Part shown: positions 1 to 9,432 of the stretch, piece after piece
How the letters are laid out: every line of letters starts with the position of its first letter
Position numbering within the stretch: position 1 is the stretch's first letter
Virus record (IMG/VR): IMGVR_UViG_3300021197_000634
Coordinates: 1 to 37,811 of that record
Strand: one strand, 5' to 3'
Origin: a virus
Length of the DNA: 37,811 nucleotides
Notes under the pieces: model-generated
Databases searched by the model: none
Told to the model about the DNA's origin: nothing
The model's input: the letters and a program-made list of their open reading frames with translations, nothing else
Position numbers and translations under genes: made by a program

Positions 1-482
1 ATCTGCTCGAAGAGAGCAGGGGCGCGGAATGTAGCACCGCCTGCAGCTCCACCAGCTTGCTCATAAGCTTGTTGTGCTTGTTGGAACTCCCACGCAGCTA
101 CGTCACCGTACTTGCTGGGGTCTTTGCCATACTCTTCTTGCCACTTACCGCTAGCTGCAGCAGCTGCCTGCATAGTCTTGAACGCAGGGTCCATTGCAGT
201 CTTGCTAGCTAGGCGACGAATCTTTGCAGACCCGTGCTCAGGAGCAGCGCTAATCTCTTCAATCTGACGGTTCAAGTCCGTCAAGTACTTTTGCTTGTAA
301 GCTGCGTCAGCTTGTCCAAGTGTAGGGATAGCATCAGCCATAAGCTGCATCTTATCCATGTTAGCAATGTTGGTCTCGGCACGCTGTGTGAGTGCACCGG
401 CCACTGACATAGCCTCGTTAATAGGAGCGCCTGCATACGTACGGATGTACGGGTTAGCGTTAAACTGGTCAAAGATACTCAT
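1..482 (-). CDS. Cargo-type virion protein, C-terminus beyond the window
   Basis: This reading frame starts at the ATG at 482-480 and runs off the left edge, giving about 160 residues with no stop. It begins MSIFDQFNANPYIRTYAGAP and is rich in Ala, Gln and charged residues, with helical stretches such as NRQIEEISAAPEHGSAKIRR. The start overlaps the stop of the upstream gene as TAATG, so it probably belongs to the same translationally coupled run. It follows two other internal-type virion proteins, and in crAss-like phages this position is occupied by cargo proteins packed in the head and ejected with the DNA, often followed by giant RNA-polymerase-like polypeptides. That role is inferred from position and composition only; no catalytic motif is visible in the part present. 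Confidence 0.75.
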   Translation of the reverse strand, partial: MSIFDQFNANPYIRTYAGAPINEAMSVAGALTQRAETNIANMDKMQLMADAIPTLGQADAAYKQKYLTDLNRQIEEISAAPEHGSAKIRRLASKTAMDPAFKTMQAAAAASGKWQEEYGKDPSKYGDVAAWEFQQAQQAYEQAGGAAGGATFRAPALFEQ

Positions 483-2122
483 TACTTCTTTTTTGTACCG
501 AAGAGAGAATTCCAATCAATGTCGTTACGGTTCAACAATGCTGGGTCGTACATCTTAGAGAGCATATCAAAACGAAGCTTATCGCTATGCATGTTTTGAA
601 AGTCTCCTGCTACTTGGCCAAGCTTCATACCCATCTGCTGACGCATACGGTTCTGAGCTGCAATCTTATCGTTCTCAAAGTTAATCGTTGCCTGCTTGTT
701 GCCTGCGTCGATTCCCTTGTTAGTATTCATGTTTTGGTTAGCCAACATCAAGTTCTGGTTACGGAGGTTCAACTCCGTCTCAGCTTCTCCACCCAAAATG
801 TTCGCCTTCTGTCCAGCGGCAATACGCTGATTAGCCCGAGCCATAGCCGCTGCAACTGCAGGGTTAGACACGTTACGTGAGTTAGCTTCTTGTGCACGAG
901 AAGACGCAAGGTCTACTTGGTTCAAAGCTCTGCCTGTCTGCACGTCAGTGTTCATCAACTGCAAGCGTTGGAAAGGAGTATCGACTGGTCCCTCAATGCG
1001 GTTCATTGCACGCATAGCAGAGATGTCTGGAAGGAACTGCGCTGCAGCACCCATCGCCATACCAAGCCCTTGCTTAGTACTTGCACTCATACCACCACCG
1101 TTAGGCTGCAGTGCGCCCAATGCGCTCATGCCTGCATCCTCCACTTTACTACGCAAGCCAGGAGCTGCGTCCATACCAGTACCTACGTTAGTGGCAGAAG
1201 GCTGCCTCAGCTTAGCTGGGATACCAGCGCCTTGCGGCCCTTGTGCTTGTACGCCAAGTGTCTGCATTGGTTCCATACGTCCAGGAGCTCCGAGTCCGGG
1301 CAATGCCGCAGCAGTACCGGGAGCAGGAGTAGAACCAACAGGAGCACCTGCTTCTGCAGCAGGAATCATGTTTACGTTATTAAACGTAGCGTCGTCTTGG
1401 AAAATCTTACCACCAAACTGTGCCTGCTCACGCGCACCCATAGGACCTGCCGGGGTAGTAGTGATTTCGTTAGGGCCTGCTGGCATAAAGTCAGGGTTAG
1501 TAAGCATGTCCAAACCGCTAGGTCCAGTGTAGCCCATCTCCGCTTGCAAATCCGCAGGCATCTCTGACTCAGGGTAAGACAGCTCGTGTCCTACAGGAAC
1601 GTTAGGGTTCTCGGCAAGACGCGCCTGAGTCTCAGGGTCATCGTAGTTTACCGACTCAGTGTTGTTCCAGTTGTTACCAGCGAAGTACTCGTCGTAGTCT
1701 CCTTGAGTTAGTTTGAAGAACAAGTGCTTAGGGTTACCACCGTTAAGCTGTTGGCTCATCTCTGGAGTCATAGGAGCAACACGACCATCTGGGTGGCTAA
1801 GCAATACATACTCGCCTTGGTCGTTTACAAACGCCTGTGGATGAGAGCCATCGTTAGGTACAGTCTTTACAGACCAACCACCGAATGCAGTAGTACCACC
1901 TTCAGCATACATCTTAGTCTTACCACCGTAACCCATCTTACTACCTTCCTGTGCTTGGAACAATTCGTCCATGCCTGCAGAAAGCTTAGCAAGTCTGCGC
2001 TCGTAGTCCTTAACACCAGAAGGGCTGCCGATGCGTTCTGCTTCAGCCAACCCCTCTTCGAACTTAGCCTTCTTACTAGAAAGCTGTTTCATTACGGATG
2101 CGTATGTTTGCTTCTTACCCAT
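482..2122 (-). CDS. Cargo-type virion protein, 546 aa, with GG motifs
   Basis: The protein has three parts. Residues 1-60 are a basic helical segment (MGKKQTYASVMKQLSSKKAK). The middle, to about 370, is low-complexity and rich in Pro, Gly and Ala, with short aromatic-GG motifs (GYGGKTKMYAEGG, FGG). The C-terminal part is Asn/Gln/Ala-rich and helical, for example NQNLMLANQNMNTNKG, and ends basic (FGTKKK). An Asn/Gln-rich helical C-terminus and isolated GG motifs recall crAss-like cargo proteins, which are packed unfolded in the capsid. The ATG overlaps the preceding stop as TAATG, and its own stop overlaps the next start in the same way. No enzymatic motif was recognised. The CDS is sure; the role is inferred. 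Confidence 0.85.
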   Translation of the reverse strand: MGKKQTYASVMKQLSSKKAKFEEGLAEAERIGSPSGVKDYERRLAKLSAGMDELFQAQEGSKMGYGGKTKMYAEGGTTAFGGWSVKTVPNDGSHPQAFVNDQGEYVLLSHPDGRVAPMTPEMSQQLNGGNPKHLFFKLTQGDYDEYFAGNNWNNTESVNYDDPETQARLAENPNVPVGHELSYPESEMPADLQAEMGYTGPSGLDMLTNPDFMPAGPNEITTTPAGPMGAREQAQFGGKIFQDDATFNNVNMIPAAEAGAPVGSTPAPGTAAALPGLGAPGRMEPMQTLGVQAQGPQGAGIPAKLRQPSATNVGTGMDAAPGLRSKVEDAGMSALGALQPNGGGMSASTKQGLGMAMGAAAQFLPDISAMRAMNRIEGPVDTPFQRLQLMNTDVQTGRALNQVDLASSRAQEANSRNVSNPAVAAAMARANQRIAAGQKANILGGEAETELNLRNQNLMLANQNMNTNKGIDAGNKQATINFENDKIAAQNRMRQQMGMKLGQVAGDFQNMHSDKLRFDMLSKMYDPALLNRNDIDWNSLFGTKKK

Positions 2123-3423
2123 TAGAGTTTCATTAGTTTAGCGACAAGGTCTTTGTCTACAGTCAGTTGGTCGCTGTAAATACGAGCGCCCTTGTCGTCG
2201 GACATACCCACACCACCTGACTTGGCGCTGTGCTTATCTCCTGTAATCTCTGCTTCCGTAGAAGTCATGCGGTTCAACCCGCCGTTGTTATCAGTCTTAG
2301 GGACATCGTTAGCTTGGTGCTGAATCATCTCACCACCTTCTGCTCTGTACTGAGGGATAGTAGACCCGCCCATTGCAAAGATAGAAGACTCTGCAGCTTG
2401 CATACCAGCCTCTTTGCCGAGCACTTGGCCCATAGCCCTACGACGCATCTCTTGTACAGACATTCCTTTCTTGAGCATCTGGCCCAATCCTAACTTGCCT
2501 GCGTTGTACACAGCCTGTGCTCCCTTGGCACCCGCTACTGCATTAAACAACATATCGGGGCGCATAGACACAGGTCCGTCTTCAAAACCGTAGAGCTGCT
2601 CAGAGGTAGTCTTGGGGGCAAGATTAGGGTTAGCCGTAGCTTCTGGTCCCGTGGGCCCACCGTACTTAAAGTCCATAAACTTAGACGCCAGCTTTACAGG
2701 ACCAACAGCCCACTGCTTGAGTGCACCGCTGTCGCCAGCTGCGTCAATGATTTGATTCTTACTTAGCCCAGTCTTCTCTCTCAACGGCTTAACCCAAGAC
2801 ATGTCCATGTTCTTGAATGCCGCCAGCTTCTCCTTATTAGACTTACCCTTGAACATAGTGTCCATCTCAATAGCCTTACCAATCATAACCTGGAGCTCGT
2901 CCTCGTTAAGCTTAGTCAAGCCGGGCAAGATATCGTCGTGCATGCCAAGACGCTTAGCGTTAAGTGGCAAGTCAAAGATAGAATGCTTCTGCTTCTTAGT
3001 AGGGTCAGTATCTCCACCCATAGCATAGCGAGGAGTAGACACGCCTTTGACAGGGAACTGGGCAAGGACTGCATCGTTAGCCTGTTGCTTAACAAGCTCG
3101 AGCTCACGCTCACGACGCTCTTCCATCTTACGCTCTGCCTCAGCAGTTGCGTCCATCTCAGCCTGCACCTTGTCACGGTTAACTAGCCCAGCAACGCCAC
3201 CAATAGCAGCGCCTGCAGCAATACCCCAAGGACCCAAAGCCGCTCCCATACTTGCACCCTTCAAGGCGCCTGAACCAAACGCACCTGCGTGCGAGTAGTT
3301 ACCGTCAGCTTGGTCTTCCGTAGACAAGAACGTACCAGCAGCAGCACCCAATTGGGCTGCTCCAGACTGCATGGGCGTTAACCCACCAAAGTTGTATTTC
3401 TTAAGTCTCTTACGTGAGCCCAT
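2122..3423 (-). CDS. Virion internal protein with glycine-zipper segment, 433 aa
   Basis: The protein starts with a basic stretch (MGSRKRLKKYNFGG). Around residues 45-82 it has an Ala/Gly-rich hydrophobic segment with GxxxG spacing (GASMGAALGPWGIAAGAAIG), a likely membrane-active or self-associating helix. A charged helical segment follows (EAERKMEERRERELELVKQQ). Two GG motifs occur (RYAMGGDTD, FAMGGSTIPQYRAEGGEM). The C-terminal part contains KHSAKSGGVGMSDDKGARIY followed by SDQL. This resembles a motif recalled from Bacteroidota phage proteins (a His/Gly-Gly stretch ending in YxFSDRL). A role in the ejected core or cargo, perhaps in crossing the membrane, is inferred. It sits between the muzzle-like gene, 19 bp upstream, and the cargo-type gene it overlaps. 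Confidence 0.8.
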   Translation of the reverse strand: MGSRKRLKKYNFGGLTPMQSGAAQLGAAAGTFLSTEDQADGNYSHAGAFGSGALKGASMGAALGPWGIAAGAAIGGVAGLVNRDKVQAEMDATAEAERKMEERRERELELVKQQANDAVLAQFPVKGVSTPRYAMGGDTDPTKKQKHSIFDLPLNAKRLGMHDDILPGLTKLNEDELQVMIGKAIEMDTMFKGKSNKEKLAAFKNMDMSWVKPLREKTGLSKNQIIDAAGDSGALKQWAVGPVKLASKFMDFKYGGPTGPEATANPNLAPKTTSEQLYGFEDGPVSMRPDMLFNAVAGAKGAQAVYNAGKLGLGQMLKKGMSVQEMRRRAMGQVLGKEAGMQAAESSIFAMGGSTIPQYRAEGGEMIQHQANDVPKTDNNGGLNRMTSTEAEITGDKHSAKSGGVGMSDDKGARIYSDQLTVDKDLVAKLMKL

Positions 3424-3442
3424 AGTCTAAAAGTATATGAAG

Positions 3443-6400
3443 TTACCTTTGCGCAAGCCTAGCAGTGGCCGACACATCTGTCAAATATAGTGAATCGCCC
3501 TCTGTATTCAAAGTTTCTAGGCGGATAATTGCGTACTCAGAGATAAAGCGTCCCTGCTCATACCACTTCTTCGTACCGCTAATACGGCTAGCATCAAAGC
3601 TAAAGCCATCAGCTGCAAAGAAGCTGCCTGAACCGGTAGCTACATCACGGAACTCGTTGAAGTTCCAACGGTTGTCTACCTTGCGGATGTCAGACTCATC
3701 GCCTGCTGCGCTAATCTGGTAGTCATTGTAAACACGGAAGCTGTCAAACTTACCAGAGAGTAGCTCACCCTCACCGTCACCGCTACGGGTAATCCAGTTA
3801 AAGTTCTGCCACACTTTAGGCTTAGCACCTCCCATGTTAAACACTACGTCTACAGAAGACTTAAGAGTAGGGAGGGGAGAAGCGTCGTAGTACAAGTTTG
3901 CATTAGCATCAGCAACAGGCATCTGACCTGCAATCAGGTAGGGAGCACACACGCCTTGGTTAGCGTTGTTCAACTTGTACATCATAGTCTGGTTACCTCC
4001 AGCTACTGTGATAGTGCGCATGTTGTACTCATTCAAGAAGTACAAGTTGCTGTAAGACTGGAAGTACATCTGAGGACGGTGGTCGTGCATAGATGCCCAA
4101 GCTCCGTTACGTGCACTGTAGCTGATAGTCTCACCATCGATAGTACGTGTAGTAGAATCACCACCGAACTTAATGCCGGTGAAGAGGAGACGGTCAAACT
4201 GTGGGTCGTACCCAATAGCATATCCACCCCCACCATTCCAGTCAGTAACGCGGTCGTCTGACCCAGCAATCTGACAGAAGTCATCACGGAAGTAATCCCT
4301 CATACCATTGGCAGACAGTTCTTCCAAGCCAGAGTCAAGTTTGTACACGCGCCTACCTTCACGGTCTACCCATACGTATCCCATACGACACTGCAAACTG
4401 TCAGCCCAGTGAGCGATACCGGCGTAGCCAGCAGCGTCAGGGAACAGTTCAACAGGGGGAGCCTGGAAGATATCACCAGTACCAACAAAGACGTCAGTAC
4501 CTCCTGCATCAAATGTAAACTTGGAGCGGGTCTTAAAGATTGCGTTCTGGTGGTGGATGATTAGCTCTCCTTTGTAATCCTCAAGGTTCCTAATCTCTTC
4601 CTTACCCAACGCATTGTCATAGTAGTCAGCTACAGCAAAAGCACCCCACGCGTATTGCGTAGTCTCGTAGTTCTGCTTAGCGCTTCGTATGATACGATTC
4701 GGGAAAGACGACACAACAAGAGCAGACTCATTAAATGCAAGAGGAGCCTTGCTGTCATCAGTCTTGTAGAAGTGGTCGCCGAATACACGGTCGTTAAGGA
4801 ACTGACCTTCAAACAACAAGACACCGGTATCAGAACCCACAGACGTCTTGAACTCACTGAAGAAGTCAAGAGTCTCCGTAGAAGCCATGTCGTTGTTCTC
4901 CAACAACAGGTGGCTGTACGTAAAGTAAGTAATCTTACTCATCATCTCGAAGTCGTCAGTCAGGTTGACGGGCTCTTGGTTAGGGTCAAGACCTGTATCG
5001 TGGGCCATGAACTCAACTACGACGGGAGTAATGAAAGTGTCACCACCGTGCACAGCTTGGTTAGACCTAAACGTACCAGCGGCAGGAGTTGCTACGAGGT
5101 CGTTAGTTCCGACCAACGTTTGTGTAGACAGTCCTTGGTAGTAGTCATCGTACTCGCAAGTCAGTGCACTGTAAGAGCCCATGTTACCAGGCCCACGGTA
5201 TGGGAACCTAGTAATGCCAGCAGCTGCACCAGTCTCTGCGTTGAGGTATGCAGTACCTGTGAAAGTAACAGGGTACAGAGAGCTAGTCTTGTCAGGCATA
5301 TCATCTACAGTCCCGTGTACACCACCAAACTTAGAAGCGAAGTTATCACCAAAGCCGTTCTCACTAGCAGTACGCATTGGGTAGTCGCTAGGTACGTGGT
5401 CGTACGGCACAGACGAGTGCCATGCAGTGTTGCCTCCACCGTTGATACCAATAGAAGTACCGGGCACGTAACCAGGCCATTGAGCAAGCCAGCCAGTAGC
5501 TGCAGTAGCAGAAGCATCTAGCTTAAGAGCAAGTACGTTCTCACGCAGCTCGTTGTTAAACGTACCGTTGTTGGTGTTAGCAGGCAAGAATGCAAAGTCA
5601 TTAACAGTGCCAGTCTGCATGCTGATAGTAAGAGGGCTAGAGACAAAGCTCATGTTCTTGTACACCTCAGTCATAGACCAGTCATCTACGTCAGCAGGAG
5701 TCTGCTGCAGGATGTAGGGGTCGTAGACACGAAGGGCGTTAACTGCCTCATTCTTAGTGCCGAACAAGCTGTCCCCAGAATCTAGGTTAGCATAGCGGTG
5801 CCAAGACCACGTAGGTACGTATCCCTTAACACGGCGGTCATTGATGTTTGCTTTTGCATAAAAGATTTTGAAGCCTTGTACCTTAGCAGCAACGTCGTCA
5901 CTGATGATAACGTTACTAGCAAACACGCCTAGGTGGTGGTTAGCCCACTCGCCAGGGTACGTGCCATTCTCAACACCAGCGTTGACAGAGTCGTCTCCGC
6001 CCAAAGAAGTTTGAGTAGAGCGGAACATCTGGTCAACAGTAGGCATGCGGTGGTGGCGTACCTTTCCGTTAGCAAGGGTACCAGTGATACCTTCGGTGTA
6101 GCTAGAGTCGTAGAGCTCGTTATCATTAGAGACCCAGCCAGTACGACCTCCAAGCTTGAGGTTGTAAGTACCGCTTGTTGCAATGTTAGAATCAAGCTGT
6201 GCTTGGATAGCCAACCCAGACTGCGACGCTTGGAATGTACCAGCGTTACCGCCTCCAGGAATGTGGAAACCTTGTGACCACTGGCCATCCTTCAACAAGA
6301 AAGAGATGTAGAAAGAGTACACCTCGTCTGGCATAAAACCTCCAAGCAATCCGTGAGAGTCATTACGCCCAAGCCCACTAGGGGTACGTTGGTCACACTG

Positions 6401-7576
6401 CCTAAAAGAATCGTTAAGAGTAGCGTTAGACCTAGACTGGATAGCTTCGACAAGGTATTCGCTAGTAATGTCTTTAGTACGGGCAGTAGTACTACCAATT
6501 ACAGCAGCATCGTAGCTTTCAGCAGTAGCACCGCTAAGGTCGACAGTCCAGTGCATTGTAACTTGGTTAGCAATAGTACGGCCTTCAGCCTCAGTCATTG
6601 CTGTACCAGTCAAGTTCGCAAGGAACAGACGGTCATCACTTACGGTAAGAGTTTCTGCAGTAGTGTAGTTAGCACGGGGAATAAACAAGGCGTCAGTAGC
6701 GGGTACGTTTGTCACGCTCTGGTTCTGGCCAATGTAACGAAACTCCTTAGTAGGTCCGCTAATGCGTAGACGGTCCACGTAGTAGACAGTCTCTGTACCG
6801 TTAAAAGAACGAACACCATAGACACGTGCGTAGTTGTAACGCTGGTCCATGTTGTAGAACTTCATACCAATAGAAGTCTTGTAAGTCTTATCCTCAACAG
6901 TACTAGTGTTACCAATGCGGAAAGCACCCATGCTTGGCCCGTACTGAGTCAAGTTATCCGTGCCGTCCACTACCTCATAGGCAATCATAAAGCTCCAGTT
7001 ACCTCCAAGAATCTCGCCGCTACGGTCTGTTGCAGAGCCAGTTAGAGGACGAGCCATAGGGAATGTGGCCTCTGGGAATACGAGGTTAGGTGCCTCAGAG
7101 TTCTGGTACGTCGTTGCGTTAATCCAGTAAGGAGAGTCTGTCCCGTTAGTCCATGTAAGGATAAGCTCGTTGGCTGCGTTGACATACCCTACCCCCTGTG
7201 TAGGATTCTCAAAGTCAAAGTAAAACGTGCCGTGAGGTCCAGCTGCAACAGTAATCAATGTATCATCACCTGTAGTAGCCTCAGCAACTTCTACAATACG
7301 CTCGTCATTAGCGAGAGTGCTCGTAGCATCACGGTTCTTAATAGCAAACAAGATACGGTCCCCAGGAACCTTGAACTGTCCAACAATAGCCATGTTCTCA
7401 AATGAGCTACGCTGGCCACCAATGTTGTTATCAAAGTAAGAGATAGGAGCAGTACCCTTCTCAACAGACAAGGCACCAGCCAAGTCGTCAAGAATCATAT
7501 TGCGAGAACGTCTGTATGTAGAACCGGGCTGGTCTACGTGAGCGACGTCAGTGTTTAGTCCTTTCAGTAGCTTCAT
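3443..7576 (-). CDS. Large tail protein of the crAss-like stabilization/muzzle type, 1377 aa
   Basis: The N-terminus, MKLLKGLNTDVAHVDQPGST followed by YRRSRNMILDDLAGALSVEK, matches the pattern recalled for the large 'stabilization' (muzzle) protein of crAss-like phages: a short MKxLKGLNxD opening and then a Y-R-x-x-R-N motif. The rest is beta-rich, full of aromatic residues, Gly, Asp and Asn, with no transmembrane segment, as expected for the tail hub or muzzle that closes the portal-tail channel. The stop lies 19 bp before the next gene. The start overlaps the upstream stop as ATGA and follows three ring-type proteins, the order seen around muzzle genes in crAss-like genomes. Alternatives are another tail hub or nozzle protein. 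Assignment is by recall and context. Confidence 0.7.
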   Translation of the reverse strand: MKLLKGLNTDVAHVDQPGSTYRRSRNMILDDLAGALSVEKGTAPISYFDNNIGGQRSSFENMAIVGQFKVPGDRILFAIKNRDATSTLANDERIVEVAEATTGDDTLITVAAGPHGTFYFDFENPTQGVGYVNAANELILTWTNGTDSPYWINATTYQNSEAPNLVFPEATFPMARPLTGSATDRSGEILGGNWSFMIAYEVVDGTDNLTQYGPSMGAFRIGNTSTVEDKTYKTSIGMKFYNMDQRYNYARVYGVRSFNGTETVYYVDRLRISGPTKEFRYIGQNQSVTNVPATDALFIPRANYTTAETLTVSDDRLFLANLTGTAMTEAEGRTIANQVTMHWTVDLSGATAESYDAAVIGSTTARTKDITSEYLVEAIQSRSNATLNDSFRQCDQRTPSGLGRNDSHGLLGGFMPDEVYSFYISFLLKDGQWSQGFHIPGGGNAGTFQASQSGLAIQAQLDSNIATSGTYNLKLGGRTGWVSNDNELYDSSYTEGITGTLANGKVRHHRMPTVDQMFRSTQTSLGGDDSVNAGVENGTYPGEWANHHLGVFASNVIISDDVAAKVQGFKIFYAKANINDRRVKGYVPTWSWHRYANLDSGDSLFGTKNEAVNALRVYDPYILQQTPADVDDWSMTEVYKNMSFVSSPLTISMQTGTVNDFAFLPANTNNGTFNNELRENVLALKLDASATAATGWLAQWPGYVPGTSIGINGGGNTAWHSSVPYDHVPSDYPMRTASENGFGDNFASKFGGVHGTVDDMPDKTSSLYPVTFTGTAYLNAETGAAAGITRFPYRGPGNMGSYSALTCEYDDYYQGLSTQTLVGTNDLVATPAAGTFRSNQAVHGGDTFITPVVVEFMAHDTGLDPNQEPVNLTDDFEMMSKITYFTYSHLLLENNDMASTETLDFFSEFKTSVGSDTGVLLFEGQFLNDRVFGDHFYKTDDSKAPLAFNESALVVSSFPNRIIRSAKQNYETTQYAWGAFAVADYYDNALGKEEIRNLEDYKGELIIHHQNAIFKTRSKFTFDAGGTDVFVGTGDIFQAPPVELFPDAAGYAGIAHWADSLQCRMGYVWVDREGRRVYKLDSGLEELSANGMRDYFRDDFCQIAGSDDRVTDWNGGGGYAIGYDPQFDRLLFTGIKFGGDSTTRTIDGETISYSARNGAWASMHDHRPQMYFQSYSNLYFLNEYNMRTITVAGGNQTMMYKLNNANQGVCAPYLIAGQMPVADANANLYYDASPLPTLKSSVDVVFNMGGAKPKVWQNFNWITRSGDGEGELLSGKFDSFRVYNDYQISAAGDESDIRKVDNRWNFNEFRDVATGSGSFFAADGFSFDASRISGTKKWYEQGRFISEYAIIRLETLNTEGDSLYLTDVSATARLAQR

Positions 7577-8358
7577 CTTCCGAGACGTTGTTGGTTTTCC
7601 ATTCCATCGAAGAAGTCTGCGTGCGCGTTCATGTTAGGAACAAGACGCGTAAACATGTTCTTCATTGATTCCATCTTGTCAATGCTAGGGAACATCATAT
7701 CGTTTCCAGCCGCAACGCAGTAGTGTCCCCACTTCTGGTCTGCAACCTGCCAGTTGAACACCGGGTGCAAGTAGCCACCCATCATCATCTGGCGAATGAT
7801 GTACCACTCAAGAGCCTGCTTGACATAGATGTTATCTGGAACCATAGGGAAACCATCAGCATCGGTAGGGTAAGCAGTGTAGTGCAGCTTGATGTCACCT
7901 TCTTCAAAGGATGTGACAATGTATCCTGCATTCACAAGGTAGTAGTCGACGCCTGCGCTGCGGTTGGTAGTAGTACCGAAGCTAGGGCTAGGCTGAGCAG
8001 CATCCTCGTTAGGATTAGTAACGTACACAGCGCTTGTAGTAACTGAGGAGGCGTGGTTAGGAGTAGCAAGAGTAGTGCGGTCTGTGTCATAGCCCGCGCT
8101 GCTAGTCCCGTGCACCAACGCACGTCCTTGATATTCGACTGCACGCAATGCGTACAAGTCACAGGGGAACTCCGCCCGGAAGTCCTTGACGCTGACAGTG
8201 CCAGCTTTCTTTTCAAAGGCACCGTGATAGCCAATGAAGTCAAGTGCTTCTCCAATCCATTCCACCGCATCCATTGTCCAACTCGTATCCGTAGGCTTGA
8301 GGTCACGGAAGACCTTACCAATTACTTCTTTTGAGGAGATAAATTTGTAGTTAGCCAT
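7573..8358 (-). CDS. Ring/connector-type structural protein, 261 aa
   Basis: The N-terminus reads MANYKFISSKEVIGKVFRDL, followed by WTMDAVEWIGEALDFIGYHG and a beta segment with FPCDLYALRAVEYQG. This arrangement (SSKxVIxxxxRDL, then EWIGEALxxIG, then a P-x-D-L element) is what I recall for a family conserved in crAss-like phages whose members form rings between portal and tail. A helical segment late in the protein (QALEWYIIRQMMMGGYLHPV) packs aromatic residues. The C-terminus (DFFDGMENQQRLGR) is polar. It overlaps the muzzle-like gene downstream by 4 bp (ATGA) and follows the 153-aa gene directly. Which ring it forms cannot be told from sequence alone. Confidence 0.75.
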   Translation of the reverse strand: MANYKFISSKEVIGKVFRDLKPTDTSWTMDAVEWIGEALDFIGYHGAFEKKAGTVSVKDFRAEFPCDLYALRAVEYQGRALVHGTSSAGYDTDRTTLATPNHASSVTTSAVYVTNPNEDAAQPSPSFGTTTNRSAGVDYYLVNAGYIVTSFEEGDIKLHYTAYPTDADGFPMVPDNIYVKQALEWYIIRQMMMGGYLHPVFNWQVADQKWGHYCVAAGNDMMFPSIDKMESMKNMFTRLVPNMNAHADFFDGMENQQRLGR

Positions 8359-8819
8359 TATTCAGAGTAGTTCAGTGCGGCGAATGAATCTTTGCGGAGT
8401 CGTTCTACCAATTTCTTTTTGAGTCCTTTTTTACCGCCAGTTGGGTCGAAGCGATAAGCTGACTTGTTTTTCACAAGAGCCTTACACTTATCCCACGCCC
8501 ACCGGTAGTATGTCTTATCAGTCCAGTAAACAAAACCTTCGCGCTTGCCTGACTCTGCCCACATCTTCTTGGTCTCATTCCAATCGATGGTGCGTGCGTT
8601 AGGCGAACGCTGAATCTTTTTAATCCTTAACGTACCGAGGCGCTGACCCATATTAAAGGTAGCGCCGTCTAGCAACTCTTCAGACAACCGAGCATTAAAG
8701 CTTTCTAGTATTGAACGGTAATAAGCGTAAGTAACGTCTGTATCTTTGTTGGCTTTTTTGTAAGCACGATACATGTCCTTAGCTCCGAACCTTTCCTCAC
8801 TTGATTTCAATTTGCTCAT
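8358..8819 (-). CDS. Conserved small structural (ring-type) protein, about 153 aa
   Basis: The protein is basic and helical, with YRAYKKANKDTDVTYAYYRS, a central element MGQRLGTLRIKKIQ followed by TIDWNETKKMW, and a Lys/Arg-rich end. The pattern 'Y..F.K....TY..Y..I...FN....E.LL.G......RLG.L.I.K......IDW..T' is recalled from a family conserved near ring genes of crAss-like phages. An earlier in-frame ATG at 8843 would add eight residues and lengthen the overlap with the upstream gene to 47 bp. I prefer the ATG at 8819 (MSKLKSSEERFGAK), which leaves a 23-bp overlap. Its stop abuts the start of the 261-aa gene. Virion role is inferred from neighbours. Confidence 0.75.
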   Translation of the reverse strand: MSKLKSSEERFGAKDMYRAYKKANKDTDVTYAYYRSILESFNARLSEELLDGATFNMGQRLGTLRIKKIQRSPNARTIDWNETKKMWAESGKREGFVYWTDKTYYRWAWDKCKALVKNKSAYRFDPTGGKKGLKKKLVERLRKDSFAALNYSE

Positions 8820-9432
8820 TCGTAGTTGGTCTGTATTGGGCAAGCTCGTTCTTGAAGATAGCTTCAGTTACGCGCTGTACCATGTCCATTGTAATGGGGT
8901 AATCGTCATCAGGCCCTAAGCATGTAACGCCTCCGCCACCTGCAACACCTCCAGTCACGGGCGCCTCTGCTACCATCTTGACCTCAATGCACATAGTGCT
9001 AGAGTTCGCAAGGTACAAGTGTCCGTTCTTGTAAAAGTACTTAGGCTGACGTCCAGTAAACTTACCTGTAAGAGCATAAGGTACTTGACCCTCTACCACA
9101 TACTGAAAAGATTCCTGACCGTCAGGCGTCCCTACATAAAGAAAGCCGCTGGCACCCTTAGCATTTATCGGTGCTGGTACAACCTTCTTGGTGCGTAGCA
9201 TCTGGCAAGGTAGCGCAATACCGCAAGCCTCAACAGCTGACACCCATTCCATCTCGTATTCTAAGTTCTGCGTGTTCTTATCAGGTACGTTAAAGTTCCT
9301 TTCCGAATCACGCCTAATAAACAAAGCCCTGTAATACTCGACCATGAACTTCAATCGTTCAATGAGTACAGGGTTTGTTGCGTCTCCAGCCTTGTCTGCA
9401 AGGTTGTAAACGATTTGATTCAAGCTAGCCAT
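8797..9432 (-). CDS. Ring/connector-type structural protein, 211 aa
   Basis: The N-terminal helix region (MASLNQIVYNLADKAGDATN, then ERLKFMVEYYRALFIRRDSE) and the C-terminal helix (DYPITMDMVQRVTEAIFKNE) frame a beta-rich middle. This plan, including an opening like MAxLNxIxYNL and a 'YPI..DMV..VT..I...EL' end, is recalled from a crAss-like conserved structural protein thought to form a collar or tail ring. A Gly-rich linker (TGGVAGGGGVTCLG) separates the middle from the last helix. The start overlaps the holin stop as TAATG; the end overlaps the next gene. The presence of three such genes in a row just before the muzzle-like gene strengthens the assignment. Confidence 0.75.
   Translation of the reverse strand: MASLNQIVYNLADKAGDATNPVLIERLKFMVEYYRALFIRRDSERNFNVPDKNTQNLEYEMEWVSAVEACGIALPCQMLRTKKVVPAPINAKGASGFLYVGTPDGQESFQYVVEGQVPYALTGKFTGRQPKYFYKNGHLYLANSSTMCIEVKMVAEAPVTGGVAGGGGVTCLGPDDDYPITMDMVQRVTEAIFKNELAQYRPTTNEQIEIK

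Noticed and set aside
890-1567. 225-aa and 194-aa plus-strand open frames
   Set aside because: Both overlap the 546-aa gene, and their compositions (Cys/His/Ser-rich, or Ala/Pro-rich) look like antisense translation, with no start context.
4655-5521. 288-aa plus-strand open frame
   Set aside because: It lies wholly inside the 1377-aa tail gene, is rich in Ser, Arg, Val and Thr, and shows no domain. It is a shadow of the minus-strand codon bias.
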